Below, one piece after another: positions 8,943 through 19,164 of a stretch of 20,306 nt of DNA. Where the stretch lies: contig CAXHKQ010000141.1 in the NCBI GenBank assembly GCA_964017145.1, positions 1 to 20,306 on the forward strand, in the 5' to 3' direction. The DNA comes from Agrocybe praecox (lineage: Eukaryota > Basidiomycota > Agaricomycetes > Agaricales > Agrocybaceae). The position numbers and the translations under genes are program-made. Positions within the stretch are counted from its first letter, which is position 1. Each line of letters opens with the position of its first letter. The notes below the pieces were generated by a model that saw nothing but the letters and a program-made list of their open reading frames with translations, did no database searches and was not told the DNA's origin.

Positions 8943-10204
8943 GCAATCGTATTCTGATCTATATGTGGAATTTGTCTTGTGTCAGTTGACCAAGAAATGA
9001 ACGGCTGGCCTCACACTGAAAGTTGCCATAAAATATCGCAACACTAACACTTGGTTATTACTTATTACCATGCTGCGAATGAATGAAACAGCGGATGAAT
9101 TGGAACAATGTTTGTTAACAGTTTGTGTCTTTGGAGGTCTTTTTAAAGAAAAGCCATAATACGTATTGAAATGCTTGTCTTTGGAGCTGCGCGAAACAGT
9201 AACTATTAAACACATACATGAATTTGTTCCTACATGTTCCTAATGTAACATTCTCTAAACATGACACATGACATTTTCAAACATTTGTCTGTTGAACTGT
9301 AGCACAGTTTTATTTTGGCCCTTTCAAAGTGCCAACAATTTTAGCACAAAACAAATTATTGTGCAGACTTGTCTGACTTTAGTTCCCAAAGATTATTACA
9401 AATGTTTTCCTTGAACTCCCGACTGGTCTCTGAGACTTACTGGCATTCACTTCGCTTTCCAATGAATCCCACAACCCCGTCAATCAGTTAAGAGGTGTCA
9501 AAGCTAGCGCGTTGACGACACTTCTCTGGAGTTCTGAGAAGTGTTCACTTTGTCCGACCGATCCATTCAATTGGAACGTTTCTTGATAAACGGCTTATTG
9601 ACGATGTGCCGATTGTGCCGAGAGAACACAGTACTATGCCAATGGTGAAGCTGAAGATGCTCGTAAGCGAGCACAATTTCAGTAAAATGCAGACTAAACT
9701 TTGATAAACCCAGCTTATTTTGTTTACGTTTTGTAGCAAATAGTTTGAATGAATGTTTGAATGTTTTGAATGACCGTTAGAGTTTTTTAAAATGATTCTT
9801 CCGTAAACAATGGAATGATGTTCAACGAACACATCTACAATATGTGTGTGACATCAAGTTTCCCTACGGAAGTGGTTTGAATGGTTCGAGCTTATCATGA
9901 TTTGAGCTAATCATTCATAATAATTATATTCGTAAATCATCAATTTGTACAGAAATAGATTGTTCTACGGAAACTGTTCTCCAAAAATAAACGCCAAAGC
10001 TCAATGCCCAACTGTTATTCAAACTGTGCATTGCATTAACTATGCATCAAATATTTCCTACAAAAAATATGCATCAGTGTGCAAACGTGAACCATGTCGT
10101 GTTCTCTCGACAAAATACCTGTCGCGCTGCGTCGCTTCTACTGAATTTTTTGCATGCACGACGGCCTGCTCGGTTCAGTGAGCATAATCGAGCATTACTC
10201 AAAT
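8943..10204. other. AT-rich intergenic DNA, no gene seen
   Basis: Only short open frames with no family resemblance are present (for example 9545-9832 on -). Small direct repeats occur: 'tgaatgtttgaatg' near 9748-9765 and 'atgcatca' near 10040-10073. Nothing here supports a coding or RNA gene. Confidence 0.45.
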
Positions 10205-10400
10205 ATAATTTGTACACATATTAGAGCCACGTGCCGACAGCGGCAGCCGACAGAGCAGATATGAATTTCAATAACCGACGCCAGGAACGGAAAAACACGC
10301 TAACATTTCTATATTCGTCTAGCGAGCCCGCGTGCGTGTTTCGTATATGTCGCTGCCTCGCATGCCGTCGCGCGACGGACACGCCTACGGGCTGACACCA
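10205..10400. other. Short GC-rich block
   Basis: A 195-bp GC-rich island with 'gccgacagcggcagccgaca' and 'ccgtcgcgcgacgg' sits in AT-rich surroundings. A 45-codon ATG frame starts at 10261, but its Cys/Arg-rich translation has no support. It may be a regulatory element. Confidence 0.3.
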
Positions 10401-10540
10401 ACGAATTATGAGGTCGAGTAATGAAGAAATTTAATGTTTGCCTTTATTTCATTGCTTTATTGAATATATACATCTCAGTCTTCAATATGACAATTCTTAT
10501 GCGTATTTTAGCGGTTTATATCTTGGACATGCGCTCGAAA

Positions 10541-10700
10541 AATACTCTACCAACCAATAACGGATCTGTCATTCTTTGGCATTTACAATGATATAAAATA
10601 TATGATCCAGTGCGATTTCTACGATGCTATTTACAGTTTAAGCATAATAATTATGAATGCTCGCTAGGTTGTTACAGGTCCTCACGACTGGTAGAGTATT
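10541..10700. repeat. 12-bp perfect inverted repeat, 136-bp spacer
   Basis: aatactctacca at 10541-10552 is the exact reverse complement of tggtagagtatt at 10689-10700. The word TGGTAGAG resembles a tRNA A box, but no B box follows. The pair may be the ends of a small decayed element or chance. Confidence 0.45.
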
Positions 10701-11015
10701 CAACGCTGACAATTTCTCCTAGAATATGTTCGTCAACTCTTTGGGTAACTCTCTCCACAAAATGTTGATCATAAAAACCTTCCTTCGCTCTTCATATAAC
10801 TCCATACATACGTGTCTGCATTATTCGGGTAGAATTATAATTACTAACTAAATTTCGCACGAGGCTCGTTAATACGATACTTGAATAACAAGAAATTCAC
10901 ACGCTATTGAAACTCAACATGATTTCAGTCTGTGCTGAATGAATCAGATTCTGGTCGTAGAACACTTTAACATAAAACATAATGTGTATATCAATGCGTA
11001 AAGGACATAAGTAAG

Positions 11016-11060
11016 GAACTCAACCACTCTACCACGAAAAGGCGTTTCGTGGTTGAGTTT
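11016..11060. repeat. Hairpin with asymmetric 8-nt insertion
   Basis: CCACGAAA (11032-11039) pairs with TTTCGTGG (11045-11052) across a five-base loop, and AACTCAA (11017-11023) pairs with TTGAGTT just outside. The left arm has eight extra bases, 'ccactcta' (11024-11031), between the two stems. Without them the arms would form an uninterrupted stem of about 15 bp. Confidence 0.7.
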
Positions 11061-11156
11061 CAAATCTTTACGGGTCTCTGAAACATCGGAAAACTATGAC
11101 AATGCTATGATTTACTCCAGCAAGAGCGGAATCTTCGAGCATATCCGTTGTAGTTT

Positions 11157-11204
11157 TCATTTGTGGGAGGAATATCCGTATCATTTGTAGGAGGAGTATT
11201 CGTA
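11157..11204. repeat. 24-bp tandem duplication
   Basis: Two adjacent 24-bp units, tcatttgtgggaggaatatc... and tcatttgtaggaggagtatt..., match at 21 of 24 positions. All three changes are transitions. No function is apparent. Confidence 0.85.
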
Positions 11205-11339
11205 GCATGGCTTCAGGAAATTCACCATACCAAACCCACATAGAAATACAACTTGCATGATGAATTTGTACCTCAAGGTGTATGAAATCCGACGAAATTC
11301 GGCACAATGAAGTGTTTTTTAAAATTGTTGATTTCTTTC

Positions 11340-11840
11340 TACTTCACCCAACAAATAAACCCAACCCGACCCGGCCTGCGACTGCAACAATTCTCACGTT
11401 CTGGTATACTCGCATGCCTGGTGCATTCATGCATCCAACCAGCCAGTACGCACACGCAACAACACGCCTCAACTACCATGTTGCATATTTTGTCCGATTC
11501 GGTTCGCATTTATTAAATATGTGCCTGGCGTTGGCGTCGCAGTTGCGGAAATAGAAAGCGCATGGGGGGGAAATCCCAGTGCGCACGAACGCGCACGCCG
11601 ACGGGGGCGAGTGAAAAACACATTTCTCTGAATTTCACCGTACAGTGTACGTACAGTGCATTCCACTTTTGTCCGCGTTTTATTCAATTAATAATAATAG
11701 CGCGTACGCGTTAGCGAAATGAAAAATACATGCACTCTCGCCACTCTAACATCCGGCGCTTCAGTTGGGTCACTCGTCGGACGTGCCGAGCCGAGCACAG
11801 CCAACGCATCGGGTCAAAGGTGGCCAGAAATGCAGAGTAT
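11340..11840. other. GC-rich noncoding block, enhancer-like composition
   Basis: This block mixes GC-rich words (gcgcacgaacgcgcacgccgacggggg, near 11580) with homeodomain-type AT cores ('ttttattcaattaataataatag', near 11678-11700) and a repeated TACAGTG ('gtacagtgtacgtacagtgc', near 11641-11660). Such mixtures are common in dipteran developmental enhancers. No reading frame is convincing. The regulatory call is inference from composition only. Confidence 0.3.
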
Positions 11841-12284
11841 CGTATGTGCACAAGCACATTGAGTGTTTAAATGTCCAGGCAAAAAATTTGTTTTTTTTTA
11901 AGAAAAACAGTTTCATCGTGTTTTTCTTTCTATATTATGATGGTTGACAATAGAGTTGAAATGTTTTATTTCTCCTCCATTCCAAAATATCCTGTTTTAA
12001 TCTTCATTCTTTATTCTTAACCTTTATTCTACTATTTTATTCCAATCTTCAACACTTCGAACGAGGGCGAATCGCTATAGAATACGGAGTACACTTCGTC
12101 GAAATCGATTTAAAATCTTAGGAAATGTCTAGAAATCACCGGAAATCTTTCAATAATACCGGAAATCTGAGTCTGAGTCTTGAGTCTTCGAAAATCTTTG
12201 GAAATTTGCGGACATCGTTTTATATCTTTGGAGGATTTCCCAAAATCGGTTTACATCGCAAATTTATCAACTTCACGACAAACG
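11841..12284. other. AT-rich DNA with short simple repeats, no gene
   Basis: A T run lies at 11891-11900. 'ccggaaatct' occurs twice (near 12139 and 12159), followed by an imperfect GAGTCT repeat (about 12168-12187). No coding or RNA gene was seen. Confidence 0.4.
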
Positions 12285-12495
12285 CTATGGGTAATAAACA
12301 GATTGATATGCACAAAAAACAACGTGTTCTCGAAAGAACAGAGTGAAAAACACCGATCACTGTGCTCGTTTGTGAGCAGTTCTAACTCTTCGAGTACAGT
12401 TGAGCGCTGCTCTCGCTCTAGAGAAGCTGCCTGGTTGAGTGAGAACTTGTCCTGTTGGTATACTGGTGCCTATTAAATGTAAAATACAGTCGCCC
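12285..12495 (+). repeat. Dispersed repeat family, copy A
   Basis: Landmarks in order: 'taataaacagatt', 'cagagtgaaaaacaccgatc', 'gagcgctgctctcgctctag', 'cctgttggtatactggtgcc' and a terminal 'atacagtcgccc'. The same landmarks appear in copy B, about 320 bp downstream, and in inverted copy C near 17315-17560. No long coding frame is conserved between copies, which points to a short non-autonomous element. Confidence 0.7.
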
Positions 12496-12603
12496 AACAT
12501 TTCTTAATGGGCTATAATGGATGTAAATGATGATGATGATTCTACAATTTTATAGAAAAATGTTGATTCCATCTGCCTCTGATAAGTCTGTAGATTCAAC
12601 GAG

Positions 12604-12886
12604 TAACAGTAACAGTGCATTGAGTAATAGGCAGATTTCATTCCTTAAAAACCATTTGATCTCAAAAGAGCAGAGTAAATACCATGGATCACTCGGCCCG
12701 TGTGCAAACAGACATGTGCATGTTGGCTCGACAGTTCTCTCTCTTCTACTGCAGTTGGGCGCTGCTCTCGTTCTAGAAAAAAACATTGCCTGTCAAGTGA
12801 AAACCGGTCCTGTTGATATTCTGGTGCTTATCAACAGTAAATTATATTACACCTGTAAAAGCTTCGTATTTGAAGTACAGCCGCCC
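12604..12886 (+). repeat. Dispersed repeat family, copy B
   Basis: This is the longest + oriented copy. Landmarks are 'gagtaataggcagatt', 'agagcagagtaaata', 'gatcactcggcccgtgtgc', 'gggcgctgctctcgttctag', 'cctgttgatattctggtgc', 'tatcaacagtaaatta' and 'cctgtaaaagcttcgtattt', then 'tacagccgccc'. It overlaps an open frame of 138 codons (12527-12943), which I treat as incidental because copies A and C do not keep it. Confidence 0.72.
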
Positions 12887-12889
12887 TTA

Positions 12890-13009
12890 AATAAAATAAA
12901 TATGCACTGGAATCTCCATGTTTTCCAAAGTTCCACAGAATAGAAAAAGATGAGAAAATCAGACACATTTTTGCGATTCTACTCTCCAAACCGACTGCAC
13001 TATGAACCC
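12890..13009. other. Short AT-rich spacer
   Basis: The DNA between repeat copy B and the next GC-rich block has no repeat or frame worth naming. Confidence 0.3.
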
Positions 13010-14480
13010 GAACCGAACCCGCTCAAAATCATCCACTCAACCCGTCTCCGGGCGCGCACTTCGGGTTTTATTAATGAAAAATCCATGCATATTTCACGAG
13101 CCGATTTGAGTGCACATACTCCACCACTCGCTCCATCTGCGCAAGTGCGCGCATATTCGAAACGAACGCGCATCATGAAACATTCATCGTGCGTGCACAC
13201 CATCCATCGCGCGATAAAAAAAACCACACACAATTCCCAATATCGATGGGCTTCAGTGGACCAGCGCGAGCCAGCGGGAGTATCACAGGTCGGCGATTAT
13301 TTTATGCCAATTTTTTCCTGGTTCGGTGAAATTCAAATTCCATTTCAGTTTGCGTGCAATAATAATAATCATCGTCGACGTCGACCGGCCCCGTGTGGCG
13401 GCTTGCGGCCACTCGCGCTGAGCTCGGCGCTCCGCGACAGGGCAATTATGCCGCCATTCGAGTGTGAAAATACCTCAAAAACATGCAATTAAAATACACG
13501 CGTGTGGTACTCGCACGTGCGTGCGTGCAACGTGCATGCAGAATTTCCCATCAACTCGTGTGCGACAGGCAGACACTTCGCAGAACATGGGGATTATTAT
13601 TTCCACGAATTTTGGTATTCAATAACAGGCAATGGCGTTTTTCCGCTGTGTTTGGCGCCGGGCGGGATGGGTTTTCAATTTGGATGCACGCGCGCATGGC
13701 TGGCTCATGAATGGTGAGTGATATGGTGAGGAAGGGAGCACGTGTGACGAATGCAAAGTGTACTAAAGCATAGCGACCGAAGAGGATGAAGAGGACGAAG
13801 AGGATGACGATGTTCACAAAACTCACGACTCACGAGTCATACATCAAGTTATCGTTGATGGCATGGTGCATGTTGCCTGCCACTTGACGGGCGGGCGGCT
13901 TGACGACAACGACGACACGGATGCAGATAGGGTGGGTCATTCTTCCGCATTTTCAGTCTGATCCTGATGCCTGACCCCGCAGAAGAGGCTGAATAAATCC
14001 CAAAACACACAAATAAACATGTTTTTAAATCAGACAATATTTTACGTGTACCCCTGATATTTAGCCCAAGAACCCTAATTTTGGAGCAAGTTTAATTTCA
14101 TGACTTTCTTGTAAAAATTCAACTCCATTTAGAGAACGATTTCAAAAACATAGGACATTCACCGATTTCAGAAATATTTCAAAGGTGTGTTTTGCAATTT
14201 ATTTGAACACTTTTACGGACACAAATTGCAAAAATTTGCCACCCTGATGCACACAGCCCGCACACACACAAACTAATGTAATTCGCGCGTGTAATGCATC
14301 CGCTTCGAGCGACGCCGTCTCCTTCGGCGTCTTCGGCGTGTTCAAGATCGTGATGCGGTTGCCAGCCGCTTATTACATAGTAGAGACGACGACGATAGCT
14401 TGATACGTGAGGAACGGGCCCGCGAGCAGTCGAGCGAGCGGGTCTCGAGATGCTTCCGGGCACGGGCAGGGAAGTAAGCT
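13010..14480. other. GC-rich noncoding block, candidate cis-regulatory region
   Basis: The block alternates GC-rich runs (13380-13440, 13650-13700, 14300-14340) with AT cores such as 'gcgataaaaaaaacc' (13210-13224, similar to a Hunchback-type site), 'gattattttatgcc' (13293-13306) and 'aataataataatcatc' (13358-13373). It also holds a GAAGAGGAY minisatellite (13766-13793) and 'cttcggcgt' twice near 14323-14340. Open frames here (for example 12950-13492) overlap frames on the other strand and show no domain. I infer a possible developmental enhancer; the sequence shows only clustered motifs. Confidence 0.3.
13766..13799. repeat. 9-bp acidic-codon minisatellite
   Basis: Three GAAGAGGAT/C units are followed by GACGATG. 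In one + frame they read as an Asp/Glu run, and that frame stays open for about 65 codons to a TGA near 13964, but it has no start codon before the repeat (an in-frame TAA lies just upstream). It could be an exon only if a splice acceptor near 13755-13765 is real. A simple minisatellite is more likely. Confidence 0.5.
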
Positions 14481-14639
14481 GGGGATTTGATTCGGAGGAA
14501 CTCGGTTTGCTTTAATCGAGCTCAGCGAGGCTCCAGAGCTTATGCTAATACATTTGTTCTAAATACATAAAATACTACTGCAAATTCTCTTCGATATAAC
14601 TAGAAAAATTCACAAAAATCCCTCCTTTAATTTAAATGT

Positions 14640-15018
14640 GAAATTTTCTAACGTGCTTTTACTTCCTTATCACTGATTCAAAATAAAAAGATGGATTTTT
14701 GGATAGCCTTCGGCGATATTTGCGTATGTTGTACTTTTTCGATTTGTTTAACTTTCACTTTTGTCGTTCAGTAACTCTGAAACTGTGGATCCGAGTTCAT
14801 CACAATGTCAACATAAATTGTAGCATTTGTAATCAGCTTTTATTTAATATGCGACAAATCGGCATAAGAGAACGTGAACATAAAATAGGGGCAATATGCG
14901 CTGAACATGTCGAAAAAAAACATCAATTTAATAACGTCGAAGGCCTTCCATGAACCGTACTTGTTATTTTGAACTAGTGATTAGGAGAAAGCTTGTCAGA
15001 AAAGTTTATTCAAAAGTC
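14640..15018. mobile_element. Shortened relative of the 3297-4122 foldback element
   Basis: The left end TTTTCTAACGTGCTTTTA...TATCACT (14645-14674) is inverted at the right end as AGTGATTAGGAGAAAGCTTG...CAGAAAAG (14975-15004). The inside follows the right half of the larger element in the same order and orientation: 'tttcacttttgt', 'gtaac.ctga.act', 'gtagcattt', 'acatgtcgaaaaa'. The left internal arm and the loop are missing, leaving about 375 bp. The outermost ten or so bases are more diverged than in the larger copy. Confidence 0.75.
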
Positions 15019-15659
15019 GGGATTATGAATTTATCCCATAGATATGATATATTGTATTCGACATATTCAATTTTAATTTGATCACGACCTCAACAAGACG
15101 AGCGGTACGGTTTAAATTCTGTAGTTGCTTCAAAATGGTTTCTAGGACTCTAGGATAGAAGTTCATTTGAATCAAATGATGAATTAAATGAACAGAACAT
15201 TTGATTTGGCATTCGAGTTCAACAAGGCTTCGAAGATCATGTCATTATATTCGTATCAAATTCAGAAATTCAGGAGAATTTAATTTCAAACACAGAAATG
15301 TTGTGTAGTGTTTGGTAATGGAGGTAGTAATAATAATAGTAATAATAATATAATAGTAGCAATCCGAGCTCGAATTCTATGCAGATTTAAGCGGATATGT
15401 TCACTGTGATATTGCCGACAATGGAGACAATGTGATGAAAAAATAATATTGCCCAATGCATGAGTGGAAATGTTTTATTGTTTGCGAATTTGCGCCATAG
15501 CCGGCAATATTTCTATTCGACATATCCAGTTTAAATAGCATAGAATACCGGACTCGACCCGACCCAAATCGTATCATAAGACGGTCCTGCTTGAAACACA
15601 TGTGTAGATAAAAATATACCAAAAATATAAATTCGTTGATGATCTGAATTCGTCACTTT
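15019..15659. other. AT-rich DNA with TAA microsatellite, no gene
   Basis: An interrupted TAA/TAG repeat lies near 15327-15358. 'tattgccgaca' (near 15411) is roughly inverted as 'gccggcaatatt' (near 15500). No coding frame is supported. Confidence 0.4.
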
Positions 15660-16625
15660 CTTGAGAGCTTCTGACGCTCCTGCCTCAAAACGACGGCCCG
15701 TCACATCTTCCTCGTTGTCGCTGTGTGTCGCTATGCTGGATAGACATTTGCGCTGCAAGAGTGTTCGGGCGTGACGAAACTGTGCATGCGTGCCAGTGCG
15801 CGAGTGCAGTCGTGCGCGCAACGCATTTCCACCGCACGAGAACCGCATAACTTTTGAGTGTGTACGCGCCCGGAATTCGGCGTTCACATCAACATTGTTG
15901 CAGACGCTTGAATTGAATAAAATTCGAAATATCAATCGTGGTGGAAAAATGGGGGAACATGAAATCGACGGAATACTCTCTGCAAAAGTGGTATATGTTG
16001 CGCATATGTTGTGCTTCTCAGCATAGTTGAACATTCTATACGATAGAAACGCACAAACATTCACACATATTCACCATTACCATGTCTAAAAACTGTGTAA
16101 ACAACATTAATATTAGTTTCAGCTTTGTTGCGAATGTTGCGAAAAGTTGTAGAGTTGTGGCGTGGTGGCACACGCATGAATGGAATTTGTCGTGTTACGC
16201 GCGTTGATGGTGTTTGGGTGCTAGTGCTAGTGATGGAAGGAGGAAGGAGCCACAAACACTCGTGCTTGGTGTGCTTTTTAGCACGCATTCGTCGCTTCAC
16301 TTCGTGCGGGCGTGCGTGCGTGCGTGCGTGAGAGCATTGTGCGTGTCTCAGGTACGTCGTCGTCGTCAACGCTTGCGCTGCGACGTCGCAAAGTGCCCCC
16401 GCAAGCACACAAGCACAAGTCATACTCACGTACTACATCCGCTCCTCCTACTAGCTCGAGTTGGAGCTCGAGCTCGAGTCGTCGCCAAACTCCTGAGTTT
16501 AATGGATTTTTCGCCGCACGCTTCTATACTCACTTCCATCATTGCGTCAACACAGAGCTCTGTTGATGCCGTCGAACGACGACGACGAAAGCAATTCGAA
16601 TGCGCATATACTATTCTGGTCGCAC
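15660..16625. other. GC-rich noncoding block with simple repeats
   Basis: The block contains a GTGC/CGTG tetranucleotide tract (about 16308-16329), a nested CTCGAG/GAGCTC palindrome cluster (about 16454-16480) and CGT/CGA trinucleotide runs. Frames of up to 177 codons exist on both strands and overlap each other (15531-16064 and 16061-16429 on -, 16214-16630 on +). Their translations are Arg/Thr/Cys-rich and unrecognised. As in the other GC-rich blocks, composition explains the open frames. Confidence 0.4.
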
Positions 16626-17314
16626 AATAGTAGTTATCGCAAACATGGCTAGATGTGGTTGGTGAGGGTGATTGAAGTCATTGAACGTTGCCAGGTGAAC
16701 GGAATTAATCACGATCAGAGAATTTTACGCCCACATGCTGAAAATTCGTTAACTTAGACTTTATGGACTCCCGATCCAATATCATGACATGTTCTCAAGA
16801 TGTTTTTGTTGTTGTGTTCAGCTGATAGAATAACAAACAATTTGCAATCAATCTTCTTCACGTTGTTCGTTCGGTCTGCCGACGGTATCCATTTGAAAAT
16901 GAAATTTCAGGTAAAAAAAATCAATTTAATTGAGTCTTCCAGAAAACCAGATTTTCACTAGAAGACAAAATATAAAATAGGCATTACTATTGTGTTGAAG
17001 TGTCTATCAGGTACAATAACAAATAAACAAATCTTTATAAAAGGTTAAGATATTCGAACTGGAGCACTTTAACCCGCCGATGATCGGACAACCTAACCTC
17101 AAAACTCTGTCAGCTTCTCCTGCGGTAAATAGATTTTTTGAAACATATTTCTGCAGAATGGATTGTGTAGATATCGCCAAGATGAACCGATTCACGTTGA
17201 TTTCTATTTTTTAAAGCTGATATATTTAGCCAACATATTAAGATAACGTAGATGTTGTTGTTTTTCGGCGTGACACTAGACGGTTACGTGAAGCAAAACA
17301 TAACAATGAACAAT
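16626..17314. other. AT-rich DNA, no gene seen
   Basis: No frame, RNA gene or repeat was found that I would defend. Confidence 0.4.
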
Positions 17315-17681
17315 GGCTTCGTATTTGAAAAATACGAAACTTTTACAGGTTATTTACTGTTGATAGGCACCAGTATATCATCAGGGCAGTTACACTCAAG
17401 CAGGAGCTTTTACTAGAAAGAAATCAGCGCTCAGGCGCCACACTGAAAGAGTGAGCCAACATTAACGTGTCTGCTCGCACACGGGCAGAGTGATCGGTGT
17501 TTTTCCACTCTGCGCTTTGAGAACTAATTTGTTTTCGTACATAGTAATCTGTTTATTATTGTTACACAGTTCCCAGTTTTTGACGACGAGTTTGATAATT
17601 TTGAGGTTCCGTTTCGGGAATTCGAACCACAAATTAGTGATACCAAAACCCGACTAAACTACCCACTCTACCATCGCGTCG
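17315..17681 (-). mobile_element. Dispersed repeat copy C with tRNA-derived head (SINE-like)
   Basis: Read on the - strand, a tRNA-like head comes first. It has A box TGGTAGAGTGGG (17673-17662) and B box GGTTCGAATTCCC (17628-17616), 45 nt apart start to start, as in tRNA genes. The T-stem and acceptor stem do not pair, so it is not a working tRNA. The body then carries the landmarks of copies A and B: 'taataaacagatt', 'cagagtggaaaaacaccgatc', 'ctgcccgtgtgcgagcagac', 'atatactggtgcctatcaac' and 'cctgtaaaag'. It ends in a hairpin, TTCGTATTT-TTC-AAATACGAA. This is the structure expected of a SINE transcribed by RNA polymerase III; the family name is not known to me. Confidence 0.65.
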
Positions 17682-17909
17682 TCTCACGAATATAACTTAC
17701 CATATTGTAAGTTACGAGGTCCGAGCAACGTGTTAGAAAAAAAAGAGCTCGCTTAACTGAACATTTTTTTCTCTTTTGCTCGCAAGTGCTCGAACCTATT
17801 ATCTCAGTAATGATAATTTCGCCACGTTGCTTGTCAATGTCAAATTGATCCAACTAATTAGCAAAAACGTGCACCTTTTAACCACGTACACGCACTAAAT
17901 TAATTACAT
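17682..17909. other. AT-rich DNA with short hairpin
   Basis: Near 17694-17716, 'taacttac' and 'gtaagtta' form an inverted repeat around 'catatt', next to the 5' end of the SINE-like element. No gene was seen. Confidence 0.4.
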
Positions 17910-17993
17910 TTCAATTAAAAAATCGCCTGAAGTTGCACTACTCACAGAAAATTCAATTTAAAAAACGCCTGAAGTTGCACTACTCGCAGAATT
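17910..17993. repeat. 42-bp tandem duplication
   Basis: Two adjacent units, both starting 'ttcaatt' and containing 'cgcctgaagttgcactactc', start at 17910 and 17952. They differ at only a few positions ('aaaaaatcg' against 'aaaaaacg', 'cacag' against 'cgcag'). The tandem is recent and has no visible function. Confidence 0.85.
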
Positions 17994-18289
17994 TAGACGT
18001 ACACCCACGAAACTTACGCTATTTGTGGTGTGTTTTTTCACAACGAATACCTTGCAGTCCTTGACACTGGTTCCAGGAGATTATTCAAAAAACCTGTCAG
18101 AAAATGAGAAGAAAGAAAGAGCATTTCAATCCACATGCCTGAACATTCGTTTAGTGAAGCATGCATTGAAGTGAAGTAAAACACGAAGAACAACGAACAA
18201 TGTAAAAAAAACGTTCCGTCTTGTTGTGTGTTTTCCTAAATTTGACTTGCTAGTGTAAGGGAAGGAAGGAAGGAAGAGGCACGGACAAG
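17994..18289. other. AT-rich DNA with GGAA microsatellite
   Basis: A short GGAA repeat lies near 18259-18276 ('gggaaggaaggaaggaag'). Otherwise no gene or repeat was seen. Confidence 0.4.
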
Positions 18290-19150
18290 TCAACACTTGT
18301 TCCAAGAGATAATTGAAATAACCCCAATCCTCGACCTCGATCGTCTGAATACTCAGATCTCTAGCATTCCCAATCTGGTCGTGCCAACACAAACCAATCA
18401 GGTCGAACGGAAAATACAACAAACCATAAGTAAATTCGCAGAAAACATCGGCAATCATCGCCGGCTTCATCGCCTGAGCGGCGTGTGCGGTGCGGTGCAA
18501 ATAGGTGCCAGGCGTCGAAGTGCGGTGGACGCCAAGAGTCCGTAGTGTCTGCGTCGAATGTCTGTTCGATGTCGACACTCGCGGCGCTGTCGACCGGGGA
18601 AAAACAATGGTTTTCCATTTAGCTTTTGACCTCCATCCGCTTTCCGGCGAACCATCAACCATCCTCCACCCACCCGCCGCTCGCGGAATTGAATGCGAAG
18701 TCGTCGTCGTCGTCGATTCATCGCGCTAGACGCCATTCATTTGGCGTGTGCCCTTCCACAAATCCAAAGCCATCAGCGGCAACAACCACCGACCACCACC
18801 TTCTACCCCCTTCCACCTGAGGTATACTATCACAAAAGCCGATTCCACCTCGGTCCAAGCAACAGCGAATTGATTGTCTATGTCAATATTCATTTGGCCC
18901 TGTGCGCTCGTATACTTCGATACGTGCGGGGGCGGTTCGATGAGAACAAACGAGCGAAAGTTTTATCAGCAACAATGGCACATACAAACTCAATTCACAA
19001 CCCACAGGTTTCGTTGTGTTGGCGGCGGTCTAGTATAAGCAGAGCAGACCACACACATGCATTCATCAGCGAGAACAGCGAACAATTTAAAATTGCTGCA
19101 CACACACACACACTCACATCATGTGATGTGAGCGATAGTGCCAGAAAGTT
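18290..19150. other. GC-rich noncoding block
   Basis: It carries CGT runs (near 18700-18717), a CA tract (19099-19112) and many overlapping frames. A 178-codon - strand frame (18126-18662) and a 155-codon + frame (18693-19160) have no recognisable domain and are opposed by other open frames. I do not call them genes. Confidence 0.4.
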
Positions 19151-19164
19151 TCCCGTATAAAAAG
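19113..19164 (+). promoter_or_regulatory. Palindromic E-box plus TATA-like site, promoter candidate
   Basis: CTCACATCATGTGATGTGAG (19113-19132) is a 9-bp inverted repeat around TG, with an E-box core CATGTG at its centre. TATAAAAAG (19156-19164) follows 24 bp later. The arrangement resembles an inducible core promoter reading rightward, but no initiator or coding exon can be assigned downstream. Confidence 0.25.

Larger units (their letters stand above)
10401..11300. other. AT-rich DNA with short inverted and tandem repeats, no gene
   Basis: No coding frame is supported. Three local structures are listed separately: the 12-bp inverted repeat at 10541/10689, the hairpin at 11016-11060 and the 24-bp tandem pair at 11157-11204. 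Confidence 0.45.

Noticed and set aside
12527..12943. 138-codon + frame
   Set aside because: It is produced by repeat copy B and is not kept open in copies A and C.
13755..13966. Acidic-repeat exon encoding an Asp/Glu run
   Set aside because: No start codon and only weak splice sites; the Asp/Glu run comes directly from a 9-bp minisatellite.
17605..17681. Functional tRNA gene on the - strand
   Set aside because: A and B boxes are present, but the T-stem and acceptor stem do not pair and the sequence continues into a repeat body, so it is SINE-like.
18126..18662. 178-codon - frame with hydrophobic stretches
   Set aside because: It spans an AT-rich/GC-rich boundary and a GGAA microsatellite and is opposed by open + frames; no family resemblance.
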